Positions 11,601 to 23,515 of a stretch of 64,000 bases of DNA are shown here, in pieces. The position numbers were made by a program, and so were the translations under genes. The stretch is from contig MEHQ01004277.1 of NCBI GenBank assembly GCA_008828725.1, forward strand, positions 62,001-126,000. The letters run 5' to 3'. The notes under the pieces were generated by a model. That model made no database searches. It saw only the letters and a list, made by a program, of their open reading frames with translations, and had not been told where the DNA came from. This stretch comes from Saccharina japonica (lineage: Eukaryota > Sar > Phaeophyceae > Laminariales > Laminariaceae). The first letter of the stretch is position 1. Each line of letters begins with the position of its first letter.

Positions 11601-12000
11601 CTCCCCTTCCGGGAGTGGGGTGTTCCCCGCGGGGTGACGCAAGCTGGCATGCCACAGCGGAACACCGACCAACCGTCATCCAGCGGTAACCGTAAAAAAC
11701 GGGTGTTGCTAATGTACGCATTTAAGTTTAGAAGCAAATTGGCGTTATGCCGCATGAAAAAGAAACACGTATTTTTCTAACAAATCGCGACGTCACCTGT
11801 TTTTCTCGTGTTTGTCAAAACTTGTCATTTCCACGATTTGTGGTAATTATCAGGATTGGCAAAATTGTCATGGTTTGTCACGTTTCGTGGCATTTTTCGT
11901 TCGTTAGGTATGGCCATCCTTCTCGTTTACGTGTAGCAAACCGAAGGAAAAAGACGTAATCGCATCATGTACATCAGGCAGTATACAGCAGTAAGTAGTA
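11590..12000 (+). repeat. Dispersed repeat D with ACAAG-hairpin cap
   Basis: Begins acatacaagactcccctt with a ccccgcgggg palindrome, then gacgcaagctggcatg. It is in inverted relation to 15300-15722 and to 22930-23280. The right part (ttatcaggattggcaaaattgtcatgg) matches the reverse complement of the ttttggcg/aacacaag tracts there. Confidence 0.6.
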
Positions 12001-12060
12001 GTAGCAGCGAGCAGTGTAGCAAGCAGCAGAAGCAGCGCAGGCAGCACTATCATACATATT

Positions 12061-12095
12061 TACAAGGGCTCCGCATGGGCGCCGGCATAGGGCAA
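12061..12095 (+). other. ACAAGGGCTCCG hairpin cap
   Basis: tacaagggctccgcatgggcgccggca: the ACAAGGG cap followed by a GC-rich self-complementary stretch, as at 7601-7645, 14783 and 21571. Confidence 0.5.
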
Positions 12096-12104
12096 TTTAC
12101 CTGG

Positions 12105-12330
12105 CACATCAGTTATTTCGTACCATCCTCAATATTTACGACAATGTGATGGTGCTCGGTCGTGTTTCGATACCTGACGTGCAGAATCAAGGCAATGCCA
12201 AGTGTTGCAGGAAGAAGGGAATGCTGCGTGTTAAAATATTCAGTTCGCAGCCTCATTTCTCAGTCTCAACAGTAGTCAGTCCCAGAAATGTGATCAGTCG
12301 CTTTCGGTGTTCCGTGGATTGTACGTAACC
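12105..12330 (+). repeat. Repeat E with conserved mini-frame
   Basis: Related copies lie at 32515-32640 (+) and 41745-42090 (-). All carry an ATG followed by a frame with a (V/A)LxR-S-I-P-D start and a VQNQGNA core; here the frame runs 12146-12328 for 60 residues. Conservation of the start codon and core across copies is suggestive, but indels change the C-terminal part, so a functional peptide is doubtful. Confidence 0.45.
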
Positions 12331-12340
12331 CAGACCCCAC

Positions 12341-12350
12341 CTATATAAGA
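12341..12350 (+). promoter_or_regulatory. TATA-box-like element
   Basis: ctatataaga follows repeat E directly. No gene with support starts downstream; a chance match is possible. Confidence 0.2.
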
Positions 12351-12359
12351 CGGACAGTA

Positions 12360-12829
12360 CACAAAACCAAGTGGTGGGTGATTGTTAGGCTGGTGTGGTC
12401 TAGAGTTCCAGCACTTTCTTCACCTGACTTTCTTCGGTGCATATTTTTCTACTTATTCTACAAACAAGTTCCCACCACTACTGTACGCGAGTACTGTGTC
12501 TCATATGCCACGTGTGCGTGCGTGTGCGGTGTGTGCCGTGTGTCATGCCTGTGTGTGCAGCGTGTCCCGCTTGGAGTATTTTTTCAAACTGTTTTTGTCG
12601 GGAGTCCTCGGTTTTGTGCGGGATAGGCCTTTCTTACCTTGAGCTCCACAACAATTATATATTGACAAATTTGTTCGGCGGGAACTCTAAGAACGGTCTT
12701 AGTAACGGCTCCACCATATTTCCGAGTATGTTTTATACCAAAAAATGCTGGTGCAGTTCTAAGATAGTCTACATTATCTATGAACCGTAATACGCACATT
12801 TTTCATAACGTCGTATTTATGTACTATAC
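12360..12829. other. Unassigned sequence
   Basis: No gene recognised. About 12500-12570 is rich in TGTG/CGTG dinucleotide-like words. Confidence 0.4.
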
Positions 12830-12934
12830 AATATGATATGCGTATGATACAATATGGCATGCATGCTGTTGTAGTAGGCTTTTGATTCGTCCTTGCGCCA
12901 CTCCCCTAGGCACGTCCCGGAGGGGAACCTTGTA
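12830..12934 (-). repeat. Terminal module T, copy 1 (CCTAGGCACGTCCCGG hairpin)
   Basis: gatacaatat, ttcgtccttgcgccactcc, then ctaggcacgtcccggaggggaaccttgta. On the minus strand it starts with TACAAGGTTCCCC. Other copies end at 17791, 18940 and 25727. Confidence 0.6.
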
Positions 12935-15900
12935 TAACAAAGTAGGATTGTGATTTTTTTGCCCGGCGGCGCGTTTTCGTTCTCGGCCCTCGCGGCCGAT
13001 CTCGCCGCCGCTCGGGTCGGCGGCCGGGGGATCGACCGGGGAGCGCGCCTCCCGGGCCTCGCCCTCGCCCAGGGCCCGTGGCCCGCGCGAGGAGCTCGCG
13101 AAGCCGAACAAATAGAGTCGGTTTCACGGGGTACCCCGTCCCACTCGGCCGAGCCGAGCAGGGCAACGTGAAACCCGGTCTCGGCGTCAGATTTGAAAGG
13201 TGATTTTGCCGTGTCGGCATCAACACGACAAACAAAGGAGGGCACACCGACGTGACATCGAGCGGCATCGAAAATCTGCACGCATGCAGCAACAGCAGCG
13301 ACGCGAAAGCATCTCTGACGTTGTGCAGTCGTATGGTTATAACAGGGGGCCACGAGCATGCTGCTGCATCAGGTGTGCCCACTACGAAACGAGGGACCTC
13401 ATCGCATCGAGTTTTTTCCCGCACCAATTTGTCCGAAAAAGTAAGAAACGTTTCGTACATGTTTTCATATCCTAACGTTGGTAACATTTCCGGGCATAAT
13501 GGTACATGTAGGGTACCAGGTAACCTGGTGCGTATCATGCGTCCTCTACGTCGTCAGATGCAACCACAGCAGCAGCAGTGTCATGCTCGTAGGGGTGTCA
13601 ATCTACTGAGTGGTGCCGCTTCTTGCTCTCGCTCTGCTGTATTGCGGCAGTATGGTCTGATAGGTTGGGCATCGTGGTGCTGCTGCACCTAGCACCACGT
13701 GTGCTTGATCAAAACGAATGATCTCACCGCATGGAGTTTGTTAAAATTTGTTCGGAAATGTAAGAATCGTTTGATGTATATGTCAATATACAGGCGGTCG
13801 TAATATTGCCGGACAGATTGGTATGTACACGTGAGAAGTATCAACCTATATACCAGGTACCAGGCATGTACTCCAGTACGTCCTCGATAACAACAGCTAT
13901 AAGCAGGCGTAGTATGATGATACTCCAAATTATACAACCACAGAGTGCTGCTGCTTCTTTCTGCGGCTTACGCTGGATGTGTATGAACACATGAGCACGC
14001 ACCAAAGCGACAGCATGTATCATGTACGTGTGTTGTTTCAGGGTTGTTGTACAAGCATACATAAGCACACATGTGCGCACACACCAGGTGCGCGTACTCT
14101 ACAGCATTACGACGTATTACACCAGTGTTGCTGCTGCTTCCTGATTCAAGTAGTAGATACATAAGAAGTGGTGTTTCCTGCTGCATACTGCTGTTGTTAC
14201 TCCTGTTGTTGTACGATAGATCGAAAGCGACAGCATGATGTACCATGTACGTGTGTTGTTTCACGGTTATTGTGTCAGCATACGCACAAACGTGCGCACA
14301 CACCAGGTGTACATACTCTACAGCTTTACGACGTACTATGGCAGTGTTGCTGCTGCTTCCTGCTGTAAGACTTACCAGGTACACAGTAAGCACGTCATGA
14401 TTCTTGCATACTGTTGCTGTTGTTGTGCGATCGATCGAAAGTTTGATCCTCACTTACGTACTGCTGTACTTCTGCAGCACATGGTGTGTGGGTGAGTTGG
14501 TGGGTGGGTGTGGGTGGGTTGGTGCGTGCTTGAGCGCTGTCCCTGATTTGTGTTGTATTACCTTTACCCGCCAGTACGATACAGCAGCCCCATGCTCCTC
14601 ACCTACGCACTACTGTACTGCTGTACTGTTATAGCGCGTGGTGTGTGGGTGAGTTGGTGGTTAGGTGGGTGGATGGATGCTTTGGTGGGTGGGTTGATAC
14701 GCGGTTGAGTCCTGTCATGTCTGTGGATGGGAACTACTGATGTGCTGCCCCCGATTTTTGTTTTGTACTTTTGTTGGGCCGCTACAAGGGCTCCGCACAG
14801 ATGCCGGCGACCGGATAGGATTTTTTTCATAGTTGGTATAACCTCTTGCACCTACAGTACCTGGCCATCTGCCCCAAGATACGTACCGCTATTTGTTCTT
14901 GTCCGCTATATACCGGCCCCGCTCTGGCATACCACAATGATAATTTTAATATGATGTACGAATATACCACAAGAACGTTGTGTTTTTTTCACTTGGACGG
15001 CGGAAAATGTACCCTTTACTAACAGTAGTAACATTTAAATAACCTCAGCTGCTAGCTGCACTGCTGTGCTGTACGCTAAATGAAGCAGCAGTGTGCTGAT
15101 TCTACTGCTGAACGTTAACTGCTATGTCGCAGCAGTAGTTGTTGGTGCTGGTGCTTGCTGCAGGTACGTAGGTACTACAATTAGTAGCTCTGCTTGTGCT
15201 GCTGCTGCTTGCTACACGGCCCGCTGCTACTGCTTTTTACTGCTTGCTGTACTGCTGCTAGCATATACCAGGCACTGTTTTTGCTGAACGTAATGCGAAT
15301 ATATTTTTACTACCGTTTGCTGTACGTATACGAGACCGAAATGCTGATTACTGTGGTATATACCGCCATGTCTAACAACCGAAACATGCCCGGAAAAACA
15401 ACGTGACATTTTCGCCGATCGTGATATTGTTTCACAAACTATGAGAATGGCAAGTTTTGGCGAACACAAGAAAAATTGCCGTCGCGATTCGTGACGAAAA
15501 TAACGTGTTTTGTTTGTGGTAATAACGCCAATTTCCTTATAAATTTTAATACGCGTACGTTAGCAAAAACCGTTTTACTACAATTACCGCTGAATGGAGA
15601 GTACTCGGTTTCCCGTTTTCTATGATTACAGCTGGATGGCGGTAGCTCGGTTTTCCGGTGGGACATGATAGCTTGCGTCACCCCGCGGGGAACACCCCAC
15701 TCCCCGAAGGGATACCTTGTATGTATAGCTATGTTTGTGAAGTTTTCGCACTTTTCGCAACTTTTCTCTTCGTACGAGCACGTTTCGGCAAAACGCTAAG
15801 GACCCCGACACGGGAGGCCCGGCCGGACACATTGGTCGAGGTTTGGGCTCGATCCGAGCTCTGTGGCTCGCGTGGCGGGCGCTCAAAGTTTTTTTTCCCG

Positions 15901-15960
15901 CGGGAGTGGATAAGACAATTTCCCGGGTTCTCAGCATGAGGCCGTGTCTTGTACATACGT
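12935..15960 (+). repeat. Segmental duplication, copy 1
   Basis: Direct duplicate of 19434-23515: a GC-rich block (12955-13180), a cgaaacgaggga-flanked segment, CTGCTG/CAGCAG-rich DNA with ggtgggtgggt runs (14490-14700), a TACAAGGGCTCCG cap (14783) and a right end with hairpin caps. Long frames in either strand of the GC-rich block are composition artefacts. No gene is supported. Confidence 0.75.
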
Positions 15961-17575
15961 GCCAGTAAATAATACTGTCCTATTTTTCGGTGTTGTCTGC
16001 TTTTTGCTCTCACACATCCACACAGGCCAAACACATGTACCAGATAGACAACAGACAACATGCACAGAGCACGGCGTTACGGCGTTGCCGCCCACAGCAG
16101 TAGGGAACATCATGCGTGAGTGGCACATCCATCCGGGCTGTACTGCTGCTGTGGGTAGTTGTTTTATCTAGGGCTGCTGCCCGTAGTCTGCCACCTATCT
16201 TGCATTCTTTGCCGTTGTGCTGTGTGTTTATGACATATCCAGGGTCACTTTGGACCGAAATGTAAGGACCTTATTTATTACGTCTGAGTACTGCAACTGT
16301 TAATATATTTCTGATGTTGTTGCTGGTTTTTGCCCCAAGCACACCACCAAACTTTTAGACATCAGATAACATGCAAAGACAACACAAACAACACGTTGCA
16401 ACCCCGCTCAGCAGCACAAGCAGCAGCAGGCAACATCACGCGCATGTGGCAGGTCCGCGGTGTACTGCTGTGGCTCCAGCAGTAGTTGCTTTATCTGAGG
16501 CTATGATCCGTCATCGGTCATCTCTACCTCTCTCCTTCTGCTGCACTGGAGCTGTGCATGTATGTGTATATGCGGTGTGTCACGCAATCACTGCTGTGCA
16601 CACGCACGCCAGTATAAAAAATATTTTGGCTCTTTAGTAATATGGTCAAATGAGTGCGATGCCCGGTTATTTGTTTGAAGTCGTGAGCTCGAGACTCTCG
16701 TTCATCTGTATATTTTTTCTTTTTTTTTCACTTTAGTTTGTTTTATGTTTGTATTATGTACGTTTGTAACCCAGACACCACAGACAGCACACACGAGCAG
16801 TGCAGAGCAAGAAAACGCATCAAGCGCGTGCGGTAGTTTTGTCCGCCCTGTATTGCTGTGGCGTCCTACTATACTGTACTCTTTGTCCTTTTTTTTATCG
16901 GACCCTGCGATCTGTTGTTATAAGGGGTAGTCCGTGGTCACAGGACAGGCTCCAAAAAGCTCTGGAGTGGAAGAATACCCGAGGGAAAAATAATACACTA
17001 AATACAAAGTACAATGCAGTACGTAGTGCTGGGGGTCTATGCTGTTGCGTAGTACATGCATGCTGCCACAGGTCCAACAAGACACTGCTTGCTGGTGCTG
17101 CTGCTGCTAACTCATGAGCAGAACCACAGTCGATATAGGGTAAGGCGCTGCATACACTTACACACAAAAAAATACTGGATATCTTTCGAATCTCGTCATC
17201 TCGGGCGTCGTTCGAATAGTGGGTTAGGGGATAATAATGCATGGTGCGCCTTTTCACCCCGCATACCAAGCTCAAGTCATTTTCGGCCCGCAGACAATGA
17301 ACAACTAAATTTCTATGCCCCACTAAAACCAGTCATTTTCGGCCCTGACACAAAAAATGATTTAATTTCGAGTCTCCACCAAAACCAGGCCAATTTCGAA
17401 CCCACATAAAACCATGATAATTTCGACCCTTTTATTACACTGAAATCGAGTCTATTTCGATCCCCTTCTAGAACCAACTCAACTATGGTGCCCCTACACA
17501 CAACAAAGACATACATAATCACACTGACAAGCATAACATGATGTTTGGCGGAATCGTTAGGAAAATATATTTAAA
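15668..17575 (-). repeat. Long inverted repeat, right arm
   Basis: Reverse complement of 7643-9553. It includes the tRNA-like segment (16620-16710), the cacaggacaggctcc track and the AAGTCAATTTCGA-type array (17270-17480). Its left end overlaps the right end of segmental duplication copy 1. Confidence 0.75.
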
Positions 17576-17690
17576 ATATGCAGTCAAGAGCAACAGTTCC
17601 ACACTATTTCCAAGTATTTTTAGCCCCAAAAGTGCGCAGGTCATCTGATACACAGTTCTAAAAAATAGTATGCAATTCATGACGTCGTAT

Positions 17691-17791
17691 TATACTATGA
17701 TATAATATGCATGAGAAGGATACAACATCGAATTATGTATGGTTTTCAATTCGTTCTTGCGCCACTCCCCTAGGCACGTCCCGGAGGGGAC
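17691..17791 (-). repeat. Terminal module T, copy 2
   Basis: ttttcaattcgttcttgcgccactcc followed by the CTAGGCACGTCCCGG hairpin. Here AGGGG runs straight into ctctcgttcg with no CCTTGTA cap. Confidence 0.55.
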
Positions 17792-18715
17792 TCTCGTTCG
17801 TATATTTTTCCTTTGTCTTTCATTTCAGTTTGTTTTATGTTTGCATTATGTACGTGCGTAACAAAGAAAACACACGAGCAGTGCAGAGCAAGAAACAGCA
17901 TCAAGCGCGTGCGGTAGTTTTGTCCGCCCTGTATTGCTGTGGCGTCCTACTATACTGTACTACTGCTGTGTGTGTTTTTTCTATCGGACCCTGCGATCTG
18001 TTGTTATAAGGGGTAGTCCGTGGTCACAGGACAGGCTCCAATAAGCTCTGGAGTGGAAGAATACCCCAGGGAAAAATCATACACTAAATACAAAGTACAA
18101 CACAGTACGTACGTAGTGCTGGGGGTCTCTGCTGTTGCGTAGTAAATACATGCATGCTGCCACAGGTCCAACAACACACTGCTTGCTGGTGCTGCTGCTG
18201 CTAACTGTGCAGCAGATCCACAGTCGATATAGGGTAAGGCGCTGCATACACTTACACACTAAATGCTGGATATCTTTCGAATCTCGTCATCTCGGGCGTC
18301 GTTCGAACAGTGGGTTAGGGGATAACAATGTACGGTGCGCCTTTTAACCCCGCATACCAAGGTCAAGTCATTTTCGGCCGGCAGACAAAGAGCATGTAAA
18401 TTTCTATCCCCCACTAAAACCAGTCATTTTCGGCCCTGACACAAAAAATAAGTCAATTTCGACCCTCAGCACCAAAACCAGGCCAATTTCGAACCCAACA
18501 CAAAAACCAAGTCATTTTTGATCCCCCACATAAACAACCATGATAATTTCGACCTAACACTGAAATCGAGTATATTTCGATCCCCTTCTAGAACCAAGTT
18601 AACTGTGGTGCCCCTACACACAACAAAGACATACATAAACACACTGACCAACATAATATAATGTTTGGCGGAATCGTTAGGAAAATCTATTACAAATATG
18701 CAGTCAATAGTAAGG
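17791..18715 (+). repeat. Third, partial copy of the inverted-repeat arm
   Basis: Direct repeat of about 16693-17575 (ctctcgttc through gcggaatcgttaggaaaa). It holds another AAGTCATTTTCGG-type array at 18355-18605. The array is therefore present here as a separate local duplication. Confidence 0.7.
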
Positions 18716-18839
18716 GTTCCACACTATTTCCGAGTATTTTTACCCCCAAAAGTGCGCAGGTCATTTGATACAGTTCTAAAAAATAGAATGCATGTACCCT
18801 GCATTGTACGGTAATATGTAGATAATTAATAACGTCGTG

Positions 18840-18940
18840 TCATACTATGATGTCATATGCACGCCTAGGATACAATGTCGGAGTCTGTATGGTTTTCAAT
18901 TCGTTCTTGCGCCACTCCCCTAGGCACGTCCCGGAGGGGT
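18840..18940 (-). repeat. Terminal module T, copy 3
   Basis: Same ttcgttcttgcgccactcccctaggcacg hairpin track, ending at aggggttatatg; the CCTTGTA cap is absent and the 490-bp insert begins. Confidence 0.55.
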
Positions 18941-19433
18941 TATATGTATCCTATATTTAGCTAAAGTGCAACTGGTGCGATATACGTTCGTTTGTATGGA
19001 AGCCCCTACTGTCGTAGAGTCCCAAAAGTCCCAAGCGATGTGGTAGCTTTGACCCGCTACCGAGGGCTGCACTTTTGCTTTCTTATATTTAGGGCAAGGA
19101 GAGAGCCCTCCACGTTGGGTTAGCAGCGTGGAGAAGAGATAGATCGTGTGAGGTTCGGGCGGGCAAACAACGCCCGTCTCGACTTCAAGGAGACTTGGTT
19201 ATTAAGCCGAGTTCTCCGGTTCTCGGAAAGATACTCAGATGTGATAAAACTTCGGGTGCATCTTCCATGGGTACACGTGCAACGACCATTCTACGAACTT
19301 TCGTCCCCAAAACCTGTCCTCCACAGCACCCCCCTCTTTATGCGCTACAAATCCATCTCTGTTAAGGATGAATTTTGGCGATGATTCAGTAAGGGAATGA
19401 TACTTGATATGGTGGTAAAGGTACTTGGGTCAT
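18941..19433 (+). other. 490-bp insert with consecutive hairpins (structured-RNA candidate)
   Basis: In copy 1 the terminal module is followed directly by ataacaaagtaggattgtg (12935). Here 490 bp separate the module from the matching taacaaagtataattgtg. The insert contains GGTAGC/GCTACC (19042-19061), AGGGC/GCCCT (19091-19109), CTCCACG/CGTGGAG (19108-19133) and a GGGCG/CGCCC stem near 19157-19175. Four short stems in about 140 bp suggest a structured transcript, but no known RNA family is recognised. Confidence 0.35.
19148..19384 (+). CDS. Possible small protein or exon, unknown
   Basis: A 78-residue frame in the insert has a basic, protein-like composition (mixed Arg/Lys, Phe, Trp and Leu) and ends in TGA at 19382. 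It would need a GTG start or an upstream exon. No domain is recognised. It overlaps the hairpin-rich part only at its start. It could equally be chance. Confidence 0.2.
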   Translation: MRFGRANNARLDFKETWLLSRVLRFSERYSDVIKLRVHLPWVHVQRPFYELSSPKPVLHSTPLFMRYKSISVKDEFWR

Positions 19434-22400
19434 TTAACAAAGTATAATTGTGATTTTTTTGCCCGGCGGCGCGTTTTCGCTCTCGCCCCTCGCGGCCGAG
19501 CTCGCCGGCGCCGGGCGCGACCCGCGGGGGGCCGACCGGGGAGCGTGCCCCCGGGGCCTCGCCCTCGGCCGTGGCCCGTGGCCCGCGCGGCGCGCTCGCG
19601 AAGCCGAAAAAATAGAGTCGGTTTCCCGGGGTACCCCGTCCCACTCGGCTGAGCCGAGCAGGGCAACGTGAAACCCGCTTCTACTGTGAAAAACGCCCCG
19701 CCTTTGCCACACCCTGTAGCCTGTTCGTAGCCCTATACATGACGGACAATCACGATCCCTTCAGCCTTTATGGGTTTCGAAGAGGGCACATGCAGCAAGA
19801 GCACACGCGCACGCCACAACAAGGAGGGCATCGATCGGACGACACGTCGACCATTCTTCGAACATGCGTTCATACAACAGCAGCACAGCGTGACAGCGTT
19901 GGGGCATATTATCGGTCACTGTGCAGCAGTGTGGCCTGATGTATGTGTGTTTCATGGCATACTGCTACATCGCCAGGTCTGCGTGGATACATACCTGGTA
20001 CGTGTTTATCTCCCCGCGCAACACTGGTTTCCGTTCGCACACACTGTGCTGCTGTACTCGTAGACTGTACACCTTTCGAAATACAACAAGCACGTACGTG
20101 TTGAAGTATACCAGGTACGTATCATGCATACTCTTCGTACGTACCAGGTCGTGATACAGCAGCGAAAACAGCAGCAGTACTCGTGATCCTACGCTGCTGC
20201 TGCTTGCTGCTGTGTAGTATCATACGTCTACACACAGGACGTGAGGCTCGTGTGCTGGTGCATCACATGTCTGTCGAAACGGTTGCACTCTTTCGTATCA
20301 TATGATAGTGATCACCATCGAAGCTCATTCTACACGATTCGTCGGATAGGAAAAATTAAAATTGCGAAACGAGGGATATCACCGCATCGAGTTTTTTACC
20401 GCACCAATTTGTCCGACAATGTAAGAAACGTTTCGTATTTTTTTTGAAATCCAAACGGTGGTAACATTTCCGGGCATAATGGTAAATGTAGGGTACCTGG
20501 TAACCTGGTGCGTATCATGCGTCCTCTACGTCGTCATATGCAACCACAGCAGCAGCAGTGTCATGCTCGTAGGGGTGTCAATCTACCGAGTGGTGCTGCT
20601 TCTTGCTCTCGCTCTGCTATATTGCGGCGTACCAGGCATGAGACAACAGCTAGCAGGCGCAGTATGATGATACTCGAAATGGTACTACTACAGAGTGCTG
20701 CTGCTGCGGCTTACGCTGGATGTGTATGAACTCATAAGCACGCACCAAAGCGACAGCATGTATCATGTATATACGTGTGTTGTTTCAGGGTTGTTGTACC
20801 AGCATACATAAGCACACATGTGCGCACACACCAGGTGCGCGTACTCTAGAGCATTACGACGTAGTACACCAGTGTTGCTGCTGCTTCCTGCTGCAAGTAG
20901 TGGATACACAAGAAGTGGTGTTTCCTGCTGCATACTGCTGTTGTTACTCCTATTGTTGTACGATAGATCGAAAGCGACAGCATGTATCTGTACGTGTGTT
21001 GTTTCAGGGATATTGTGTCAGCATACGCACAAACGTGCGCACACACCAGGTGTACATACTCTACAGCATTACGACGTATTACGGCAGTGTTGCTGCTGCT
21101 TCCTGCTGTAAGACTTACACAATAATAAGTACGTGGTGATTCCTGCATACTGCTGTTGTCGTTACTCCTGTTGTTGTGCGATCGATCGGAAGTTTGATCC
21201 TCACTTACGTACTGCTGTACTGATGCAGCACATGGTGGTGGGTGAGTTGGTGGGTGGTTGGGTGGGTAGTTTGGGTGGGTGCGTGGGTGGGTTGGTACGT
21301 GGTTGAGTGCTGCCGTGTCTGCGATGTCCCTGATTTGTGTTGTATTACCTTTCCCCGCCAGTACGATACAGCAGCCCCATGCTCCTCACATACACACTAC
21401 TAACTGTACTGCTGTACTGTTATAGCGCGTGGTGTTTGGGTGGGTTGGTGGTTAGGTGGGTGGATGGATGCTTTGGTGGGTGGGTTGATACGCGGTTGAG
21501 TCCTGTCATGTCTGTGGGTGGGGACTACTGTGCTGCCCCCGCTTTTTGTTTTGTTCTTTTGTTGGGCCGCTACAAGGGCTCCGCACAGATGCCGGCGACC
21601 GGATAGGATTTTTTTCATAGTGGAACAACCTCTTCCATCTACAGTACCTGCCCATCTGCCCCATGATACGTACTGCTATTTGTTCTTGTCCGCCATATAC
21701 CGGCCCCGCTCTGGCATACTACAATGATAATTTTATTGGGGCAGTAACCAAAAACGGGTATACCCGGTCGGTTTTCACTCAAAAACGGGTACAGCCTGGA
21801 ATCAAGTAAAAAACACGCCCAGCGAGCCACGCGATTGGCCAAAAGAAAATTGTACCCATTTTTGAGAGATAACGTCCCGGGTACAACTGTTAATGTCTAT
21901 TATGCTTGGCTTTCAACCGTTTTTGGTTATTTATTTTGCTCTAACCACTTGCCTACAGTGTGCCTCGCTCTCCACTGCGTCTGCGACCGCTCTTTCGTTG
22001 TTTCATTTTCTTCCAAGCTTTTTCACAATTCACTTAAACTCTATTCAACCATTTTACGCACCTGGGTGCGTACGTCTTCGGAGTGATACGACCATCCACC
22101 TACGTATATATGATACGACTAATGTATTTTGACTGTACTCGTAATATTACCGCTGCTGTAGTATAGGGTGTATTTCAGGTACCCCCTGAGACCAAGTAAA
22201 TCACACATACATGCTTGCCGCCAGAACCCTCTGCCTCTAACACCCCTGACCCCTGACCCTGCTCCCGATTCCACCCGGACCTGAGCCCTCCAAACATAAT
22301 CTGGACACGTTTAAGTGTATTGTTAGGCGCCGACAAGTGTGCCTGGTTGTCACTACCCCTCAGAAACGGGCACGATGTGATTTTGGCCAATCTATCCCGT

Positions 22401-23515
22401 GATGGCTCGTGGGATGTGGTGTTTTGACTCGATTCCATGCTGTACCCGTTTTTGACTCCTACCGGCGCGGGTGTACCCGTTTTTGGTTATGGCCCATTTT
22501 TATATGATGTACGAATCTACCACAAGAACGTTGTGTTTTTTTCGCTTGGACGGCGGAAAATGTACCCTTTACTACGAGTAGTAATAATATAATAACCTCA
22601 GCTGCTAGCTGTGCTGCTTTGCTGTACGCTACATGAAGCAGAAGTGTGCTGCTTCTATTGCTGAACGGTAACTGCTATGTCGCAGCAGTAGTTATTGGTG
22701 CTGGTGCTTGCTGCAGGTACGTAGGTACTACAATTAGTAGCTCTACTTGTGCTGCTGCTGCTTGCTACACTGCCCGCTGCTACTGCTTGTTACTTGCTGT
22801 ACTGCCGCTAGCATATACCAGGTACTGTTTTTGCTGAACGTTATGCGAATGTATTTTACTACCGTTTGCTGTACGTATACGAGAACGACATGCTGATTGC
22901 TGTGGTACATACCGCCATGTCTAACAACCGAAACATGTCAGGAAAAACAACGTGATATTTTCGCCGATCGTGATATTGTTTCACAAACTATGAGAATGAC
23001 AAGTTTTGGCAAACACAAGAGAAACTGCCGTCGCGATTCGGGACTAAAATAACATGTTTTTTTGTTGTGGTAATAACGCCAATTTCCTTATAAATTAAAA
23101 AAATACGCGTACGCTAGCAAAAACCGTTTTACTACGATTACCGCTGAATGGAGAGTACTCGGATTCCCCGTTTTCTACGATTACAGCTGGATGGCGATAG
23201 CTCGGTTTTTCGGTGGGACATGCCAGCTTGCGTCACCCCGCGGGGAACACCCCACTCCCCGAAGGGGAGCCTTGTATGTATAGTTATGTTTGTGAAATTT
23301 TCGCACTTTTCGCAACTTTTCTCTCCGCGCGAGCGCTTTTCGGCAAAACGCTAAGTACCCCGACACGGGAGGCCCGGCCGGACACATTGGTCGAGGTTTG
23401 GGCTCGATCCGAGCTCTGTGGCTCGCGTGGCGGGCGCTCGAATTTTTTTTTCCCGCGGGAGTGGATAAGCCGATTTCCCGGGTTCTCAGCATGAGGCCGT
23501 GTTTCGTACGTACGT
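19434..23515 (+). repeat. Segmental duplication, copy 2
   Basis: Partner of 12935-15960. It differs by a ~200-bp deletion near 20630 (the counterpart of 13660-13870), by divergent sequence at 19690-20360, and by the 760-bp insertion at 21737-22496. The remaining sequence aligns closely, including ggtgggtgggt runs, the TACAAGGGCTCCG cap at 21571 and hairpin caps at 23225-23277. Confidence 0.75.
21737..22496. mobile_element. 760-bp TIR element, AAAAACGGGTA subterminal repeats
   Basis: Copy 1 reads gataattttaatatgatg where copy 2 has gataattttat, the element, then tttttatatgatg. Ends are TGGGGCAGTAACCAAAAACG and the reverse complement of TGGGCCATAACCAAAAACG. A 6-7-bp T-rich duplication (TTTTAT) is likely. 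The word AAAAACGGGTA occurs at least five times near both ends, as expected for transposase-binding repeats. There is no transposase frame; an 87-residue minus-strand frame is unrecognised. The superfamily is not assigned. Confidence 0.75.

Noticed and set aside
12906..13538. Arg/Pro/Ala-rich frames in the GC-rich block of the segmental duplication
   Set aside because: Composition artefact; the paralogue at 19430-19712 diverges by indels that change frame.
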